From Trichostrongylus colubriformis (taxonomy: Eukaryota > Nematoda > Chromadorea > Rhabditida > Trichostrongylidae): a DNA stretch of 64,000 nt. Shown here in pieces: positions 1-11,735 of the stretch. Both the position numbers and the translations under genes were made by a program. Within the stretch, counting starts at the first letter, position 1. Every line of letters starts with the position of its first letter. The notes beneath the pieces were generated by a model, which did not search any database, had not been told where the DNA came from, and worked only from the letters and a program-made list of their open reading frames with translations. The stretch is from contig OZ022261.1 in the NCBI GenBank assembly GCA_963978905.1, positions 25,913,686-25,977,685 of the forward strand. Reading direction: 5' to 3'.

Positions 1-760
1 CGGCGATTTCTTGCAGGATCGAACTAGGTGCAAATGCCTTGCCGATCTGAAAAATTATCTAATAGGAATGTATATTTGGTACAAATTCTCCCCTCTGAAA
101 TACCTGCACATTTGTGACGGATGCCTTCGTATTGTGTTGATGTCTTTGCATTGACTCTTTGCTATGTATAGCAATACGATACGAGAAGTGCCTATTGATT
201 GAACTCTCCTCTTTCTGTCATTCTCACGCCAGATCTTCCGTTGCTTTTCTCTTCCCGCGCGATATCCACTTTTCGCGCCCTCACTGCCTATATACGTCGA
301 GTGATTCAAAAGTACGTTCTCTTTTTGCGTCCGAGTGTCTGTCTACCAGCGCATGGTGCCTGGCTACTGCATCAGTACGCCCATAGACTGTGAGTTATTC
401 GTGTTAGGGACTAACTTAACAATCCACCGGAGCGCAAGCTCCATTGCATGGGGGCCAAACCGTTCTTGGCTCGGCCAATAAGGTAGGTGGAAGGCAAAAG
501 GGAACCGAGGAGCTCTAAGGTTTTTGTATAGCCACAGCGGCCTCAGAGCCGTTGATAGAGCAGCTGACAAGCTGCGAGACGGGCAGCTCCTGAAAACTGC
601 GCTGAGCATAGAAGTGTAAGTGCAAGTTGTGGGCCAAAAGGCGGGTTTTGCAAGGCAACCCGCTGCGCAAAAATCGTTTCCTTTGCAGGCAACGGCGGTA
701 GATACCTTATCACCTCTAGAAGGAGAGCTATAGAGATCAATCGGACAAGGTGGCATCGAT
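1..760. other. No gene recognised
   Basis: Only short open frames in mixed frames. Possibly the 5' part of the decayed retroelement that follows, but no LTR or motif is visible. Confidence 0.5.
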
Positions 761-779
761 TGAATATCGTACTCTTTGC

Positions 780-2028
780 AAAACTGGAACAACACGTTTC
801 AGGGCGAAGTAATGACAGACGATATGGAGCGAGAGTTGGATCGCTCGCTAGAAGATGTTGCGCGAGACACCTGAATGGACAAGCGCTGCTCCGAGCCCAA
901 GTACTGCATCTATCGCAACAGAGGCAGGGTCCTGGAAAAGTTGCCAGAAGCAAATGCAAAACACGGTGAAGAGCTAGGTATTATGCTCGAACAGGCACAA
1001 CATGATGATAAATGCATGGCGTGCTATCAAAAATGTTAAACGCTAAGTCCACAGAGATGGTTCGAGCGGTAAGCATCCTCCTGGAACCGCAGCGAACAAT
1101 GAGGACCGGACAGACCCCGACAACTGGTCGGAAACTCTTGCCATCTAGGACACCGTTGCTCTTCGACATACCACAATCCACGCAGGCACATCTTTTGAAG
1201 GCTCTCTCGAGGTCCAGTGAACAGTGACTGTAATGAAGACGGAGCACAGTGAGACGCTGCAGGATGAATTCCACAAAACATTTCGGTTACAAAATGTTAA
1301 CGACGTGTCGTCAGATGCGGCTCTACCCCCAGTTCAGTTCGAGTGTGGGTGCAGCGCAGGGTGAGTGCCTTCCGGAGCAAGGTATTTCACTTGGTAGCAG
1401 GCAGCCTATCCAACCAGATTCATTGCAGAAGAACGCGGTCGATAACGAGTTCTCCAGCAAGCCATGGTGCCACCCAGTGAGTGAAAAGCTAGAAATGTAT
1501 CCCAAGGTTGTCATGAATACGCTTCCATGAACCAAGCAGGGTGAATTCCGATTCCGTGGCTGCACTACAGACAAAGTTTACCGAAAACACTTCAGCGGAA
1601 CGGATGGAATCTCATGTAACGTTGAAATAGCTAAAGATAGAGAAATCCGTCACGGAATACTGCGTGCAACTGGGAAACTTTACACGGTCCGCAAGTCCTG
1701 ATGCGTCAGAAACGGGCTTATCAATGGTGAGAGCGAGCGAACTGATTTCATAATTCACTAACTGCCTGAGTACATTCAACTGTTTGCCGTCACGGAGTCA
1801 ACTGCATCGTACTAGGTATATGAGAAGCGGAAGAACTTCGCTCGAAAGATTGAAAAAAGTAAGAAGGTGACAGCAGCAAAGAGATCCGCCTCAGAAACAA
1901 AACAAGTGGACGATTTCAACGAGCCACGTAGATCGCTTCCGTTTGCAAGTATACGGCAAAATGCCGTTAAAACGGAAATAGGCCACAGCGGACAAAAGCT
2001 AGCGGAGAACGGCAACAAAGTTTTGTAG
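780..2028 (+). pseudogene. Possible gag remnant of a retroelement
   Basis: No clean domain can be named. The last part (about 1820-2028) reads [20 protein letters not shown] and [15 protein letters not shown], a basic stretch ending in TAG that could be the C-terminal part of a gag polyprotein. The reason to propose gag is position: a gypsy-like pol remnant continues in the same orientation beyond the Tc3-like insertion. Nothing else supports it. Confidence 0.3.
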
Positions 2029-2042
2029 GCAATTTTACAATA

Positions 2043-3286
2043 TTTTATTACTAAAAAAAATTTTTCTGTACCGAAAGTATGTGGACGCTTCGAGTAGATT
2101 ACACTTTGGCGCCGACTATCAGATTGATTTTGTTCAGCTTTTTCTCTATTAGTCGATAACCATGCCTCTTCGCGGTACCATTCTTTCGGAAGATGAACAG
2201 GCTTAGATCCGGGCTCTCCATGATGCTAGACACACTAACCGAGAAATTGCACGTCAACTTGACCGCTTTACAGCATGCGTGGGTAGATTCAATCAAAATC
2301 CCGATGTCTACCATTCGGCACTCATCCCCGGCCATCCGCGACGCAGGATAACGGAAGAGTGGCCCGACTCGTGTCGAATTCTTCTTTGTCGGTGGGCCAA
2401 GCCGAAGCTGAAATAGCTCATTGGTCTCGAGGATGACCATTTGGCGCTCCATACGATCAAATCAGCACATAACGCGAGAGACCATGAAGAAGGGTTCCCG
2501 GCTGACTGCTCAACGCAAGTTGGCAAGGCTAGAGTTCGCCCGTAAAATTATGACAACAGCATGGTATAAGGTACGGATCTTTGAAATATTTCCACGTTCA
2601 GTTTAAAAATGTTTTGAGCGCATTTTCTTCTCAGGTCATCTTCACTGATGAGGAGAAGTTCAATCTTGATGGCCCAGATAGATTTCGACACTACTGTAGG
2701 GACCTACGACGCGACCCGCTTGTGTTCTCGGAGAGGAACTCCCGAGATGGCTCGTTGATGGTCTGGGGTGGATTTATAAGCAGTTGAAAAATGGAGCTTG
2801 CATCTCCCTCGTGCCGCATGGACAGTCAAGAGTACCAAGTACTACGACAATACAATCTGCTGCCGTCTCTGAGGTGCGCGTCGTTGGACACACATTTTTC
2901 AGCAGGATAATGCCGTCGTCCACGTCTCGCGTTCAACCAAAGGATGGCTTGAGCGCAATGAAATGCAAGTAATGGATTGAACAACGTGCTCCCCTGACTG
3001 TAATCCAGTTGAAAACCTATGTAGAATCATCGTCCGACGAGTTTACCAGAACAATAAGCAGTACAGAACAGCGAATGATTTGAAGGAAGCTGTTACAGTT
3101 GCGTGGGACAGAATCGACGATGCAACTGTCCAGCATTTCATTCAGAGCATGCCAAACAGGATATGTATCCGGCACTATTCGAAACTCTGGAGATTGCACA
3201 GATTACTGATTCTTGTCGTTGTACTTGATTTTTGTTAGTGCTTACATACTTTTGGTACGAAGGAAATTTTTCCAATAATAAAAAAT
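2043..3286 (+). mobile_element. Tc3-like DNA transposon, degenerate
   Basis: Ends around 2043-2090 and 3238-3286 are imperfect inverted repeats sharing TTTTATTAnT, an A/T-rich stretch, GTACCnAAAGTATGT and adjacent bases. Between them is a decayed Tc1/mariner-superfamily transposase of the Tc3 group. The element lies between gag-like and pol-like remnants of an older retroelement, so it is probably an insertion into it. Exact ends are uncertain because of the A/T-rich flanks. Confidence 0.7.
2162..3238 (+). pseudogene. Tc3-type transposase pseudogene with an intron
   Basis: ATG at 2162 opens MPLRGTILSEDEQA, then a TAG, then IRALHDARHTNREIARQLD, the N-terminal helix-turn-helix. Later frames give KIMTTAWYK and, after a 64-base intron (GT at 2571, AG at 2633-2634), VIFTDEEKFNLDGPDRF (first catalytic Asp) and SLMVWGGF. 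The end encodes FIQSMPNRICI. Tc3-group genes are known to contain an intron, and this one lies just before the catalytic block. Several stops and frameshifts are present. Confidence 0.75.
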
Positions 3287-3419
3287 TGTAGAATCGTCTA
3301 CAAAACACTATCAGATTGAGTATTTTGAGGTTGTCGCATGTAAGGAATCCAGCAGTGAAAACCGCATGGCGCATGTACCCCATGCCGTCTGCGAAGCAGT
3401 ACAAACTTTGGGCGTATCA

Positions 3420-5110
3420 TCAGCGCAATGGGCAAACTGCTCAAACTCACAAGCGCTCCAATAGATGACCGACGGAAAGTCCTGGTAGGACTACTTCAGC
3501 AGAATAAAACGGCTAGAACAGAGTGCGGGATTTTCAATATGTTTTAGCAGTGACAGATCAGGAGCTTACCCAAGCACTTGGTGGAACGGGACATACCAAT
3601 CAGCTCTACAAAGCCAATAGAGCAGATTGGAGGCCTATCTCACTGGCAGCACGTGCAGAACTTCGGAAGATTCTGATTGATCTTCAAGATCGTGAAATCA
3701 TCGATCCTAGCAGTTCCGCTTGGTCGTTATCCGTAGTGCTTATACGGAAAAAAGATGACTCCTCACGCCTATATGTCACTATAGAAAGGTGAATCAAGTT
3801 GTCCGAACTGATAGCCATTCTCTTTCGAAGAACGGCACCATCCTGCAGAATCTGAAAGGGAAAAGTTGGTTTTCCGCTCCACACCTTTTGTCGGAACACT
3901 GGCAAATGAAGTTGGCGCACAGAGCAAAGGAGAAGAGCGTGTTCGCAACCACTGAGGGATTATACCGGTTCAAAGTTTTATCTTGTAGACAGGCCTCGTC
4001 GCCTGCAGCTTTCCAGAGACTGATGCACTCAGCACTTCACACTTACCTCCATTTAAGGATGAGGTGTCGTGTTATCTTGACAACAACATCGTAGCTTTTC
4101 CAGCCAAGGAGTGGAGCGTCATTCAAAAGTGTTAGGGATAGTCTTCGAAAAATTAAGCGCGACAAGTTCGAACCTCAATCCCAAAAAGTGTATTTTTCCG
4201 AGACTCAAGTTTGAATTCCTTGGTCATGTGCTCGACAAAGACGGGCTGTATGTGGATCCCAAAAAGATTCTAGCAATTTGCAAATATCCAACGTCACAGA
4301 CGTGTTCAGAGCTGAAAACTTTTCCAGGGATGTGCCCGTATTAACGGAAATATTACGGCGTTTTCCAAAAATAGCGGCTCCGCTTCATGAGATGATATCA
4401 GAAGGAGTAAAGTACGAACGGACCAATTTGCAACCTTAGGCGTCAGAAACGCTGAAGGTTGCTCTCACATCGGCAACGGTACTCGCACAACAAGACATCA
4501 AAGGTGCGCGTTCAGGAGAAAGCCGTTTCGCATATATACAGACGTCAGCTATTTACGTGTAGGGGCAGTGCTGAATCAAATAGGAGACGACAACTTCCTC
4601 CACCCGATATTCTTTGCGTGAAAGGTTCGAACAAAATCGAACGCAACTACCACATCACAGATCTGAAAGCACTCGCTGTAGTTGCAGCGCTATGAGGATT
4701 CCGATGTCCGTATATGGCTTGCCCGTTCGAGTTTTCACAAATCACCAACCACTGACAGCACTGCTCACACGCTCAAACGCAGCAGTGCGTGTACTGCGCT
4801 GGACACTAAAGTTGTAGGGGTACAATATAAAATTTGTGTACGTCAAGGAAGGTGCAAATGTTGCCGCATTCAGAGGAGCAGTAGATGCGACCGATCTAGA
4901 GGGAGCGAGCGATATCTCAAATGAGCTAATCGTTCTTACACAATGGAAGAGCCGAAATGGACGCAAGAGCTCAGAGCACATAGTGGCCCGAAGGATGAAA
5001 GTGGGCGATTTCGTGCTACATGATGGATACCTATGTTCACTGGACCATAATACTTTCAAGAAAGTGGTTTCGGAAACTTTTTCGAAACAGGTATTCCTTT
5101 CGAATTAGCA
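3420..5110 (+). pseudogene. Ty3/gypsy-type pol remnant (reverse transcriptase, RNase H)
   Basis: Several plus-strand frames carry consecutive reverse transcriptase blocks: DREIIDPSSSAWSLSVVLIR then KKDDSS, KNGTILQNLKGKSWFSAP, TTEGLYRFKVLSCRQASSPA with AFQRLMHSAL, LNPKKCIFPRLKFEFLGHVL with DKDGLYVDPKKI, and the RNase H stretch IERNYHITDLKALAVVAAL. The order and spacing are those of a Ty3/gypsy pol. Frameshifts occur near 3790, 4095 and 4345 and there are stops throughout. No LTR, protease or integrase was recognised, so the copy is old. Confidence 0.8.
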
Positions 5111-5446
5111 AACGTGCCGTAAATTGCATTGCATCCACACTGAGGAGAAGACCGCAAAGAAGATGAACGTCTCAATGAGGATTCGCGATATCTGACTTTT
5201 ATCTGGAGGAAGTCCCTACCCCCTAAAGTAAGGCATAGGCAAAGGTTAACACCTGATCGTACAGAACGATGATACAAGACGGATTTCGAAGACTGTAAAT
5301 TTGTTACCACCCTGACCCTGTTCAAAAGACGCAACGCGTTCTTTAAAGATCTTGACATCGCGTTCCTCTAAACACGTTGGAAGTTGGGATTGTCGAAGAT
5401 GATACAGATGCATTGGCAGATGTTTCAGTTTGTACACTCGAGCGTA

Positions 5447-5608
5447 TACTTTTACTTAGACCTTACTTTAGAGGAGAAGGACCTGCTTCCTAATCTAAGG
5501 CGTAAGCTAAAAACCTAGCTAAAAACCTAGGTAGGTACTTTTACTTAGACCTTACTTTAGAGGAGAAGGACCTGCTTCCTAATCTAAGGCGTAAGCTAAA
5601 AACCTAGG
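5447..5608. repeat. 89-bp tandem duplication
   Basis: The stretch starting TACTTTTACTTAGACCTTAC at 5447 recurs at 5536 and both copies end in AAAAACCTAG. The unit is about 89 bp. The two copies are almost identical, so the duplication is recent compared with the decayed pol upstream. Confidence 0.9.
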
Positions 5609-5885
5609 AAAAATAGCGCCGGACGCCGAGCTTAGTGGAGTGGCCTCCCCAACTACTTTAGCACCTATATCGGTCCCCCAAAAGATTGCGTGAGGAAGTC
5701 TATTACGAATATTACACCTGCTTTATCGCTCCAATCCTGCCCCACACCCTTCCATTAAATACGGGAAGCCAGATTATCGCTGGCAACGATTGCCTCAAAA
5801 AACTCGAGTCTTCCACGATTCCAACCTGCACCGTGATTGAAGGACCGCGCTGGTGTCAAGATCCTTGGAGGATGCGCTGCGTTCT

Positions 5886-6319
5886 TTAAAGGAATCGTCC
5901 ACGGAAAATGAGTTTTTGTGTTACCCATGTATTTATGTTGTATTTGCCTAATGTTGGCCTCATGCAAAATTTCACGCGAAAAAAATGTGAATCTGGCTGA
6001 GATACAGCACCACAAAGTGCGGTCCCAGTGGGCGGGGCCCCCTTGTAAAAGCCTCGTACCGCGTCCGCCGTGGTCAGAGACGCATTGTAGGAACAGAAGG
6101 TTACGTAAACAGTCCTACTCTCCGTTCCCAACGGCGGCGGAAGACGGGACGAGGCTTTTACACGGAGGCCCCGCCCACTGGGACCGCACTTTGTGGTGCT
6201 GTATCTCAGCCAGATTCACATTTTTTCGCGTGAAATTTTGCATGAGGCCAACATTAGGCAAATCAACATAAACATATGGGTAACACAAAAACTCATTTTC
6301 CGTGGACGATTCCTTTAAA
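5886..6319. mobile_element. 435-bp palindromic MITE, copy 1
   Basis: Bounded by TTAAAGGAATCGTCCACGG and its inverse. Each arm is about 170 bp (GAGTTTTTGTGTTACCCAT, ATGTTGGCCTCATGCAAAAT, CAGCACCACAAAGTGCGGTC), around a unique core of about 95 bp containing GTAGGAACAGAAGGTTACGT. TTAA at both ends suggests a TTAA target. It has no transposase. Open frames of about 100-140 codons on both strands are by-products of the palindrome. Confidence 0.9.
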
Positions 6320-6826
6320 CAGGGTTCGGTGGTAACAAATTTCCGGCCTACGGAATCCGTCTTATAATGATTGGTGAATGGCTTCGAGTGAGGGACGACA
6401 GCGCGACAATGATCCCCCTCCCTTGAATGCATTAGCCCCAGACTTCTTTAAATTGCTTTCAATAGCCTTACTCGGCAACATACCAGGCAACAGAGCTACA
6501 ACATTACATCTTATTGTTTCATCTTATTTTCAAATGAAAGAGCTACACGTTGAAATTCTTCCAGCAATCTTATTCGTCTCATGAAACCAGGACAACAATT
6601 ATGTCATGGGCAATAGCAGAAAAAGCTGTAACACGGTTCCGACGTCCTGAACTTGAATTTTTTTAGGGTACACACCTTGTGACGAGTGTTCCGTGCATAA
6701 TCGTTCATATATGGCTTTTCTCGCAAAACGATTGATTTATCACTGATTTCAAGATTGTGGCTACGCAACTGCTCCATGTATGACAAAGATTTACCAAAAA
6801 AGGATCAAGATATGTGAAGGTAAATA

Positions 6827-7472
6827 TTGGGTAGTCTAAAAAGTCTTTTCGTATTTTCAAATACCGCTTTTTCCCTCCAAACTGCTTTCCAGCAATCTCT
6901 TCTGTACATACACATGTAGTACAAGTCCACACGCATCTATATATATTATTGTCTTCCATCTCCCGGATAACCCTTTTCGGCAAAATAAACATATTGAAGG
7001 TCAACCTCATTTTCAATACAAAAATTAAGAAATTTTTTTTCTTTGAATGGCGTTAGACAGGGAAAGGAAAAGGTGATTATCCGATGGAGCAAGATCAGGG
7101 CTATAAGGTGGATGGGGCAGCAATTTTATCCAAGCTCGAGAATTTTTTGGCGAATCACTTTTTCAATAGTGGGAAGAACTTATCAAAAAATTGCCTCGCC
7201 AAAAAATTCTCGAGCTTGGATAAAATTGCTGCCTTATAGCCCTGATCTTGCTCCATCGGATTATCACCTTTTCCTTTCCCTGTCTAACGCCATTCAAAAA
7301 AAAAATGGAATTGAAAATGAGGTTGACCTATCCGGGAGATGGAAGACAACATGACTCATAGATGCGTATGGACTTGTACTACATATATATGTACAGCAGA
7401 AATTTTGTGGAAAGCAGTTTAGAGGGAAAAAGCGGTATTTAAAAATATGAAAAGACTTTTTAGACTACCCAA
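6827..7472. mobile_element. Foldback element made of two mariner 3' ends
   Basis: The 646-bp palindrome has outer ends TTGGGTAGTCTAAAAAGTCT and its inverse, flanked by TA at 6825-6826 and 7473-7474. Both arms carry the same mariner transposase C-terminal text facing each other. The plus-strand arm reads LLPYSPDLAPSDYHLFLSLS, and the minus arm carries the inverse of the same bases. A short non-palindromic spacer (about 7145-7185) lies in the centre. No complete transposase can be made from it. Confidence 0.88.
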
Positions 7473-7474
7473 TA

Positions 7475-8880
7475 TATGGCATAGTTACATATATAGGACA
7501 TAAATAAAAGTTGTGGCTTTCTTCACAGAATACATTTTCCAATTAAGAAGATGAGATGTATAGAACAGATGGAAACTAGCTACCGTAATAAATAACAATT
7601 CGTTTTCCCGCAGTGAATTGGATGACGCGCAACTCTGACCTACCGGAACACTTGTATGTCAACCCTGATTTGAGAGAATGGAAATGTTAAATTTGAAATT
7701 CTTTTGAAAAAAAAAAACTTCTGAAACTTCTAATCCTATAAAATGGAACATGCAGTGACTAGAGCTTCATGAGAAGTCTCATGAGATTATTCAGAGTTCG
7801 TACAAATGAAAATGCTTCACAAATTACAAAATGAAATGTGGGCAAAAATTGTCAAACAGGAAAGCGTAGTGATGGACAACGAGGTTGGCCATTACCGAAA
7901 TGTTTGCAACTGATCAATATTCAGTCATGTCTGTGCTCTCCTTATACATAAGCTGCCTAACAACTACCCACTTACATAGCATCCACTTGTCTTGAAAAAA
8001 GTTCAATTTTCCGGAAAAAGTTCTTCGTCTAGATGGTGGGTGAGGACTCGATAAAAAAGCAGTAAAGCGACGTCGGAGAACACGGTGATTGTAGGGCATG
8101 AGATAGCCGGGTTCAAGTCAGGGTAAACCGGGAATTGAGGATTTCTCGAAAGGGGGTCGTATTTAACGGTGGGTTGCGGGATTCGTGATTGCAGAGGTCA
8201 GCCATGGTCCCTGGCTAGATGATAAGCAGTGCGTGCCGTCAACTGAGCCGGTCATATAGGAAAAATATGGTTGAATTTGAGTGGGCAACACAAAAATTGC
8301 AGTAATGGAATGCTAAGTAATACTATGCAATCGGCAAGAGTTACTTATATTGTGGAGGGTATATAAACATTGAAAGGGGCATCGTACTTGGGTCCCTGTT
8401 GGGAGGGGGTCGTATTGGATGCGGCCATTTTCCTCTGCACGTGGGTATGCCCTGGTTTCAGTACCTTTCGAAGCTGCCCTGGTTTTGCACTTCCCTTAGA
8501 TGTTTATTTGAGACGCAGAAAATTGAAAAGAATGGTCATGAGCAAGTGCATGAAAACTTTCCTGTGTAATCTCATAATGGCAAATTTTATAGGGCGTTAC
8601 AGATGTGACTCAATTTCGAAAATTGGGTGTGACTAGAAAAGGAAGGGGAGGGTGTGATGGGTAATAAAGGCTCAAAGGCACCTTCGCGGGTGAAGAGAAA
8701 ATTGGAACCGGAAAGACGAGTTCACTGTACTTCTGTGGAGAAATTCGCTTTGGAAAGCGTGCCTGAGAATCTCTACCGCGATCTCCCTGCAGTGCATTCC
8801 ACCATTCCTCCGCTGGATGAGTTTGTGTGATGACGGGACAATGTCCACTGAGTGGCAAAGGAGGGGAGGGCCTAAGTATT
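7475..8880. other. A/T-rich intergenic stretch, no gene recognised
   Basis: No ORF with recognisable content. GGGTTCAAGTCAGGG near 8112 resembles a polymerase III B box but has no matching tRNA fold. Confidence 0.5.
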
Positions 8881-8881
8881 A

Positions 8882-9250
8882 TTAGGTTGTTCGGAAAGTA
8901 ATGAGACAGATTTCGTAATACTACGTAGTACTACCACTTTACCTTACGACGAAGAACATGCACCGTGGATTTGGGAGCATCCGAAGAGGCCGCAAGTTGC
9001 GCACTGTAACTTCAAATCATTCTTCACGATTGGCAAGTATATGCTGCTTCTTTTGCGTGGGTGGATTTTTTGAACTTGCCGTACCATCTGAAGCAGTTCG
9101 CTCGAGAGGGCGCTTGATACTTCATTTCCTCCAGCAAGAGCCGATGAGCCTCATCCGCCGATTCGCCGTAAGGGTAGAGTAGTAGGGGAGCTGCCCGATA
9201 TAGCGTTTCCTTCCCGTCCATCTCTGGCACGACAGTGAAAGATGAAGGCA
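8882..9250 (-). mobile_element. Mariner fragment
   Basis: TTAGGTTGTTCGGAAAGTAA at 8883 is a typical mariner terminal repeat. Upstream on the minus strand (about 9030-9150) is SADEAHRLLLEE and NCFRWYGKFKKS, resembling the first helix-turn-helix of mariner transposases (AAEAHRxLxE, CRxWFxxFK). The middle and catalytic parts are missing and the other end was not found. Confidence 0.45.
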
Positions 9251-9254
9251 GTGT

Positions 9255-10190
9255 GAACCATATTCCCTTAATGGCGTATATGTAAGGATCTTCAAACACT
9301 AAATCCCAGAGTTTTGTTCTCTTACGACTTCGACGTCCAAAAATATGTATATGCTTTCGAACCTCACCACTGTATTTGCCTCCCCACTTTCTTTTTTCGA
9401 GATTATAGCAGTTGTATTCCGTTTTCTCTGCTGTTGCATAACTGAGCATCTCGACATTCATACTGCATAAGTAGTCTACAATCACTCAAAATTACCCCTA
9501 ACAAGAGTAAGAGACCTTGAAATTACCACTGCTACGTCGTCTGCATCTTCTCACCGGAAAACATTTAATTTTGATTGAGGCTGCAAATGAGGCTTGGACG
9601 ACGACGTGACGTGGGCCAGATTTTTCTTCGACTGCTACTCCCACCCTCTCATTTGTAAATAGTAACAACGGAAGGTGAAATTGTTCACCCACTCGACAGA
9701 GAAGTTGTATTTGAAGGTCTAGAATTTTGGTAGAGATGATTCATTGGAACAGTGCAATTTAGCGGTGAAGATGGGAGATGAGAGGTGGAGATGCCATAAC
9801 GTTTCAGCAAAAATTAATGGAAAATCATTGAAGCATGATTGCGAGCTACTCGTAAAGGCTCCATAAGCAAAACAGAACCGAACTTTTTAAACAAGCATAT
9901 GAAAAAATATGAGTAATCTTGCAAGGCGCGTAATCGTTATCGTTAACGAGCGGGACCAAAAAATTCGTACCCCTTACCTATTGGCGGTGCTCCCAATAGC
10001 CACTGAAGGTAAAAAGAATGATATCACCTACAGCTTTAGCTAACTTGATCTCACGCGTTTCACTCTATAACAGTTCTGACCCTAATTATCCTGAAGACGG
10101 TTCTTCAAAAATACCTGGCAGTTCGTGTAGGATCTATAGAGTAAGATACGGCCTGCCGCGGGAGGCTGAGATCGCTTTTTAGTTCTTTAG
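9255..10190. other. Intergenic stretch, no gene recognised
   Basis: A minus-strand open frame to about 9485 continues from the mariner fragment but has no recognisable domain. The rest is A/T-rich without splice-supported exons. Confidence 0.45.
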
Positions 10191-10763
10191 GTGCGCGGTT
10201 TCCGTAGATTTGACAGCCATGGCACGGCAACGTGCGATAGCTGCTCATCGCGGTACCAACACGGACCTCTCTGGGCATTCTTTCGTTCGTTCGTCTTTTG
10301 CGTGCGGTTCGGCCAAATTCGCCATCGATCACGACAAGGGCCTCCCTACAGAAACCGGCGGGGGCATCACGGGGCTTGGGTCTTTAGAATCAGTGAAGGA
10401 ACTGTCCCTACATTTGGAGGAAAACGAAGAAGACAGCGTGTCGTTGGACGGGGCTCCTAGCGAGAGCCCAGCGTGAGTGATTATATAGTGCGGTCCTTTT
10501 GTTCCTCCGGTATGTTCCTCCGATGTCTCCTTACTCTTCCTCACGGTGTGTGTCGGTGGCGTAGGTCTCCATTGCTACGAATTGGAGAAAAGTTCCTAGG
10601 CGTCACCCTGTGTACGTTCCTTAAGTATTCACGCGTCAACCTTAAGGACCACAAGGGGCGGGTTGTGCGTTGGCTCACAGCATCCGTGGGCCATCCATGG
10701 CGCACTGCTTGCAACACGGCCGTTCTATTTGACCCACTCAAAAACAATAAGCGCCTCAACTGA
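10191..10763 (+). CDS. Candidate two-exon ORF, product unknown
   Basis: Exon A (10191-10472) follows a TTTTTAGTTCTTTAG acceptor and is open for 93 codons. It encodes Ala/Ser/Gly-rich sequence that turns acidic (SLHLEENEEDSVSLDGAPSE) and stops at a GTGAGT donor. Exon B (10565-10763) follows GGCGTAG, joins in phase and reads SPLLRIGEKFLGVTLC through HPWRTACNTAVLF to TGA at 10761-10763. The 92-base intron has a pyrimidine tract. GC content is higher than in the flanks. No start exon was found, so the 5' part is missing or lies upstream. I recognise no domain. It could be a real plus-strand gene 3' end or chance ORFs in a GC-rich repeat. Confidence 0.35.
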
Positions 10764-11735
10764 ATCTTGCTATTTCTCCTACCTTTTTAGGAATCGTGTA
10801 TGGAAACTCATGATTCTACCTCCTTTGAAAATCGCTGAATAATATACGATACATGCAGCAAAGCACAAAAAGAATCGAGAAATTTCCTTCGTTTTAACAC
10901 AAAATCCGAAAATCTACCAAAACCCTTTCAAATTCCCGCCGAACAACTTTTGTGCTGTTGTAAATGGGATGATAGTTCAGCGTTTGATCTTGATTTGCTT
11001 CCAGAACCGTGTCACTGATGATGTAACCGTCGCAGCTTCACTCCCAAGGCCCTCGCAACTCCGCTCAAACTACCGGCGTGCCCAATCGAGCAAGTGTATC
11101 TCTGCCAGGTCTCTATTAGTGAGAAAATTTGCAGTGGCTTGTAGCAAACGAGTACAATGGACACGGGACAAGATTCGAAATTAGATGAAGATACCCTTCG
11201 ATGATTTTCATTCCTCTAATTCATTCCTCTAGTTGATTTTCATTCCTCTAGTTGCATCAGTAAGAAGAGACCGATTATGTTTTTTTCGAGGAGATATGAT
11301 AATCCTAAGCGCAAGATTTAAATCACGCTTTGCTAAGTAGGAATGATTTCCAATCACAGATTTCACGTTTCTAATTGAGCGAGATGTGACTAGTTTGGTA
11401 CCAAATCGCTTACTGGGCACCTCAATGCGTGCTGCAACTGCGTTTTCCAGTATTACCGTTATTGAACATCACTACGGAAAACGTGGTCATCCTGCAAAAC
11501 TTCTCCTTTCCGTGTCAAACTCGTTGGACCAGTCATTGTCGTGGATTGATATGGATGGGCAGCAATGGCTACATAATCGGATCTCTCAAAGCTGGAACCC
11601 GCTCTAAATCGTCACCATTCACATGCTAAAAGTGCGAATTTCGTGTGGAAAAAGTGCAGATTTATGGGAAGCTAACACCGTTTGTGGGTTGCACTTCTAT
11701 TTAAGGGGGGTGTCATTTGGGTGATTATAGTCGAA

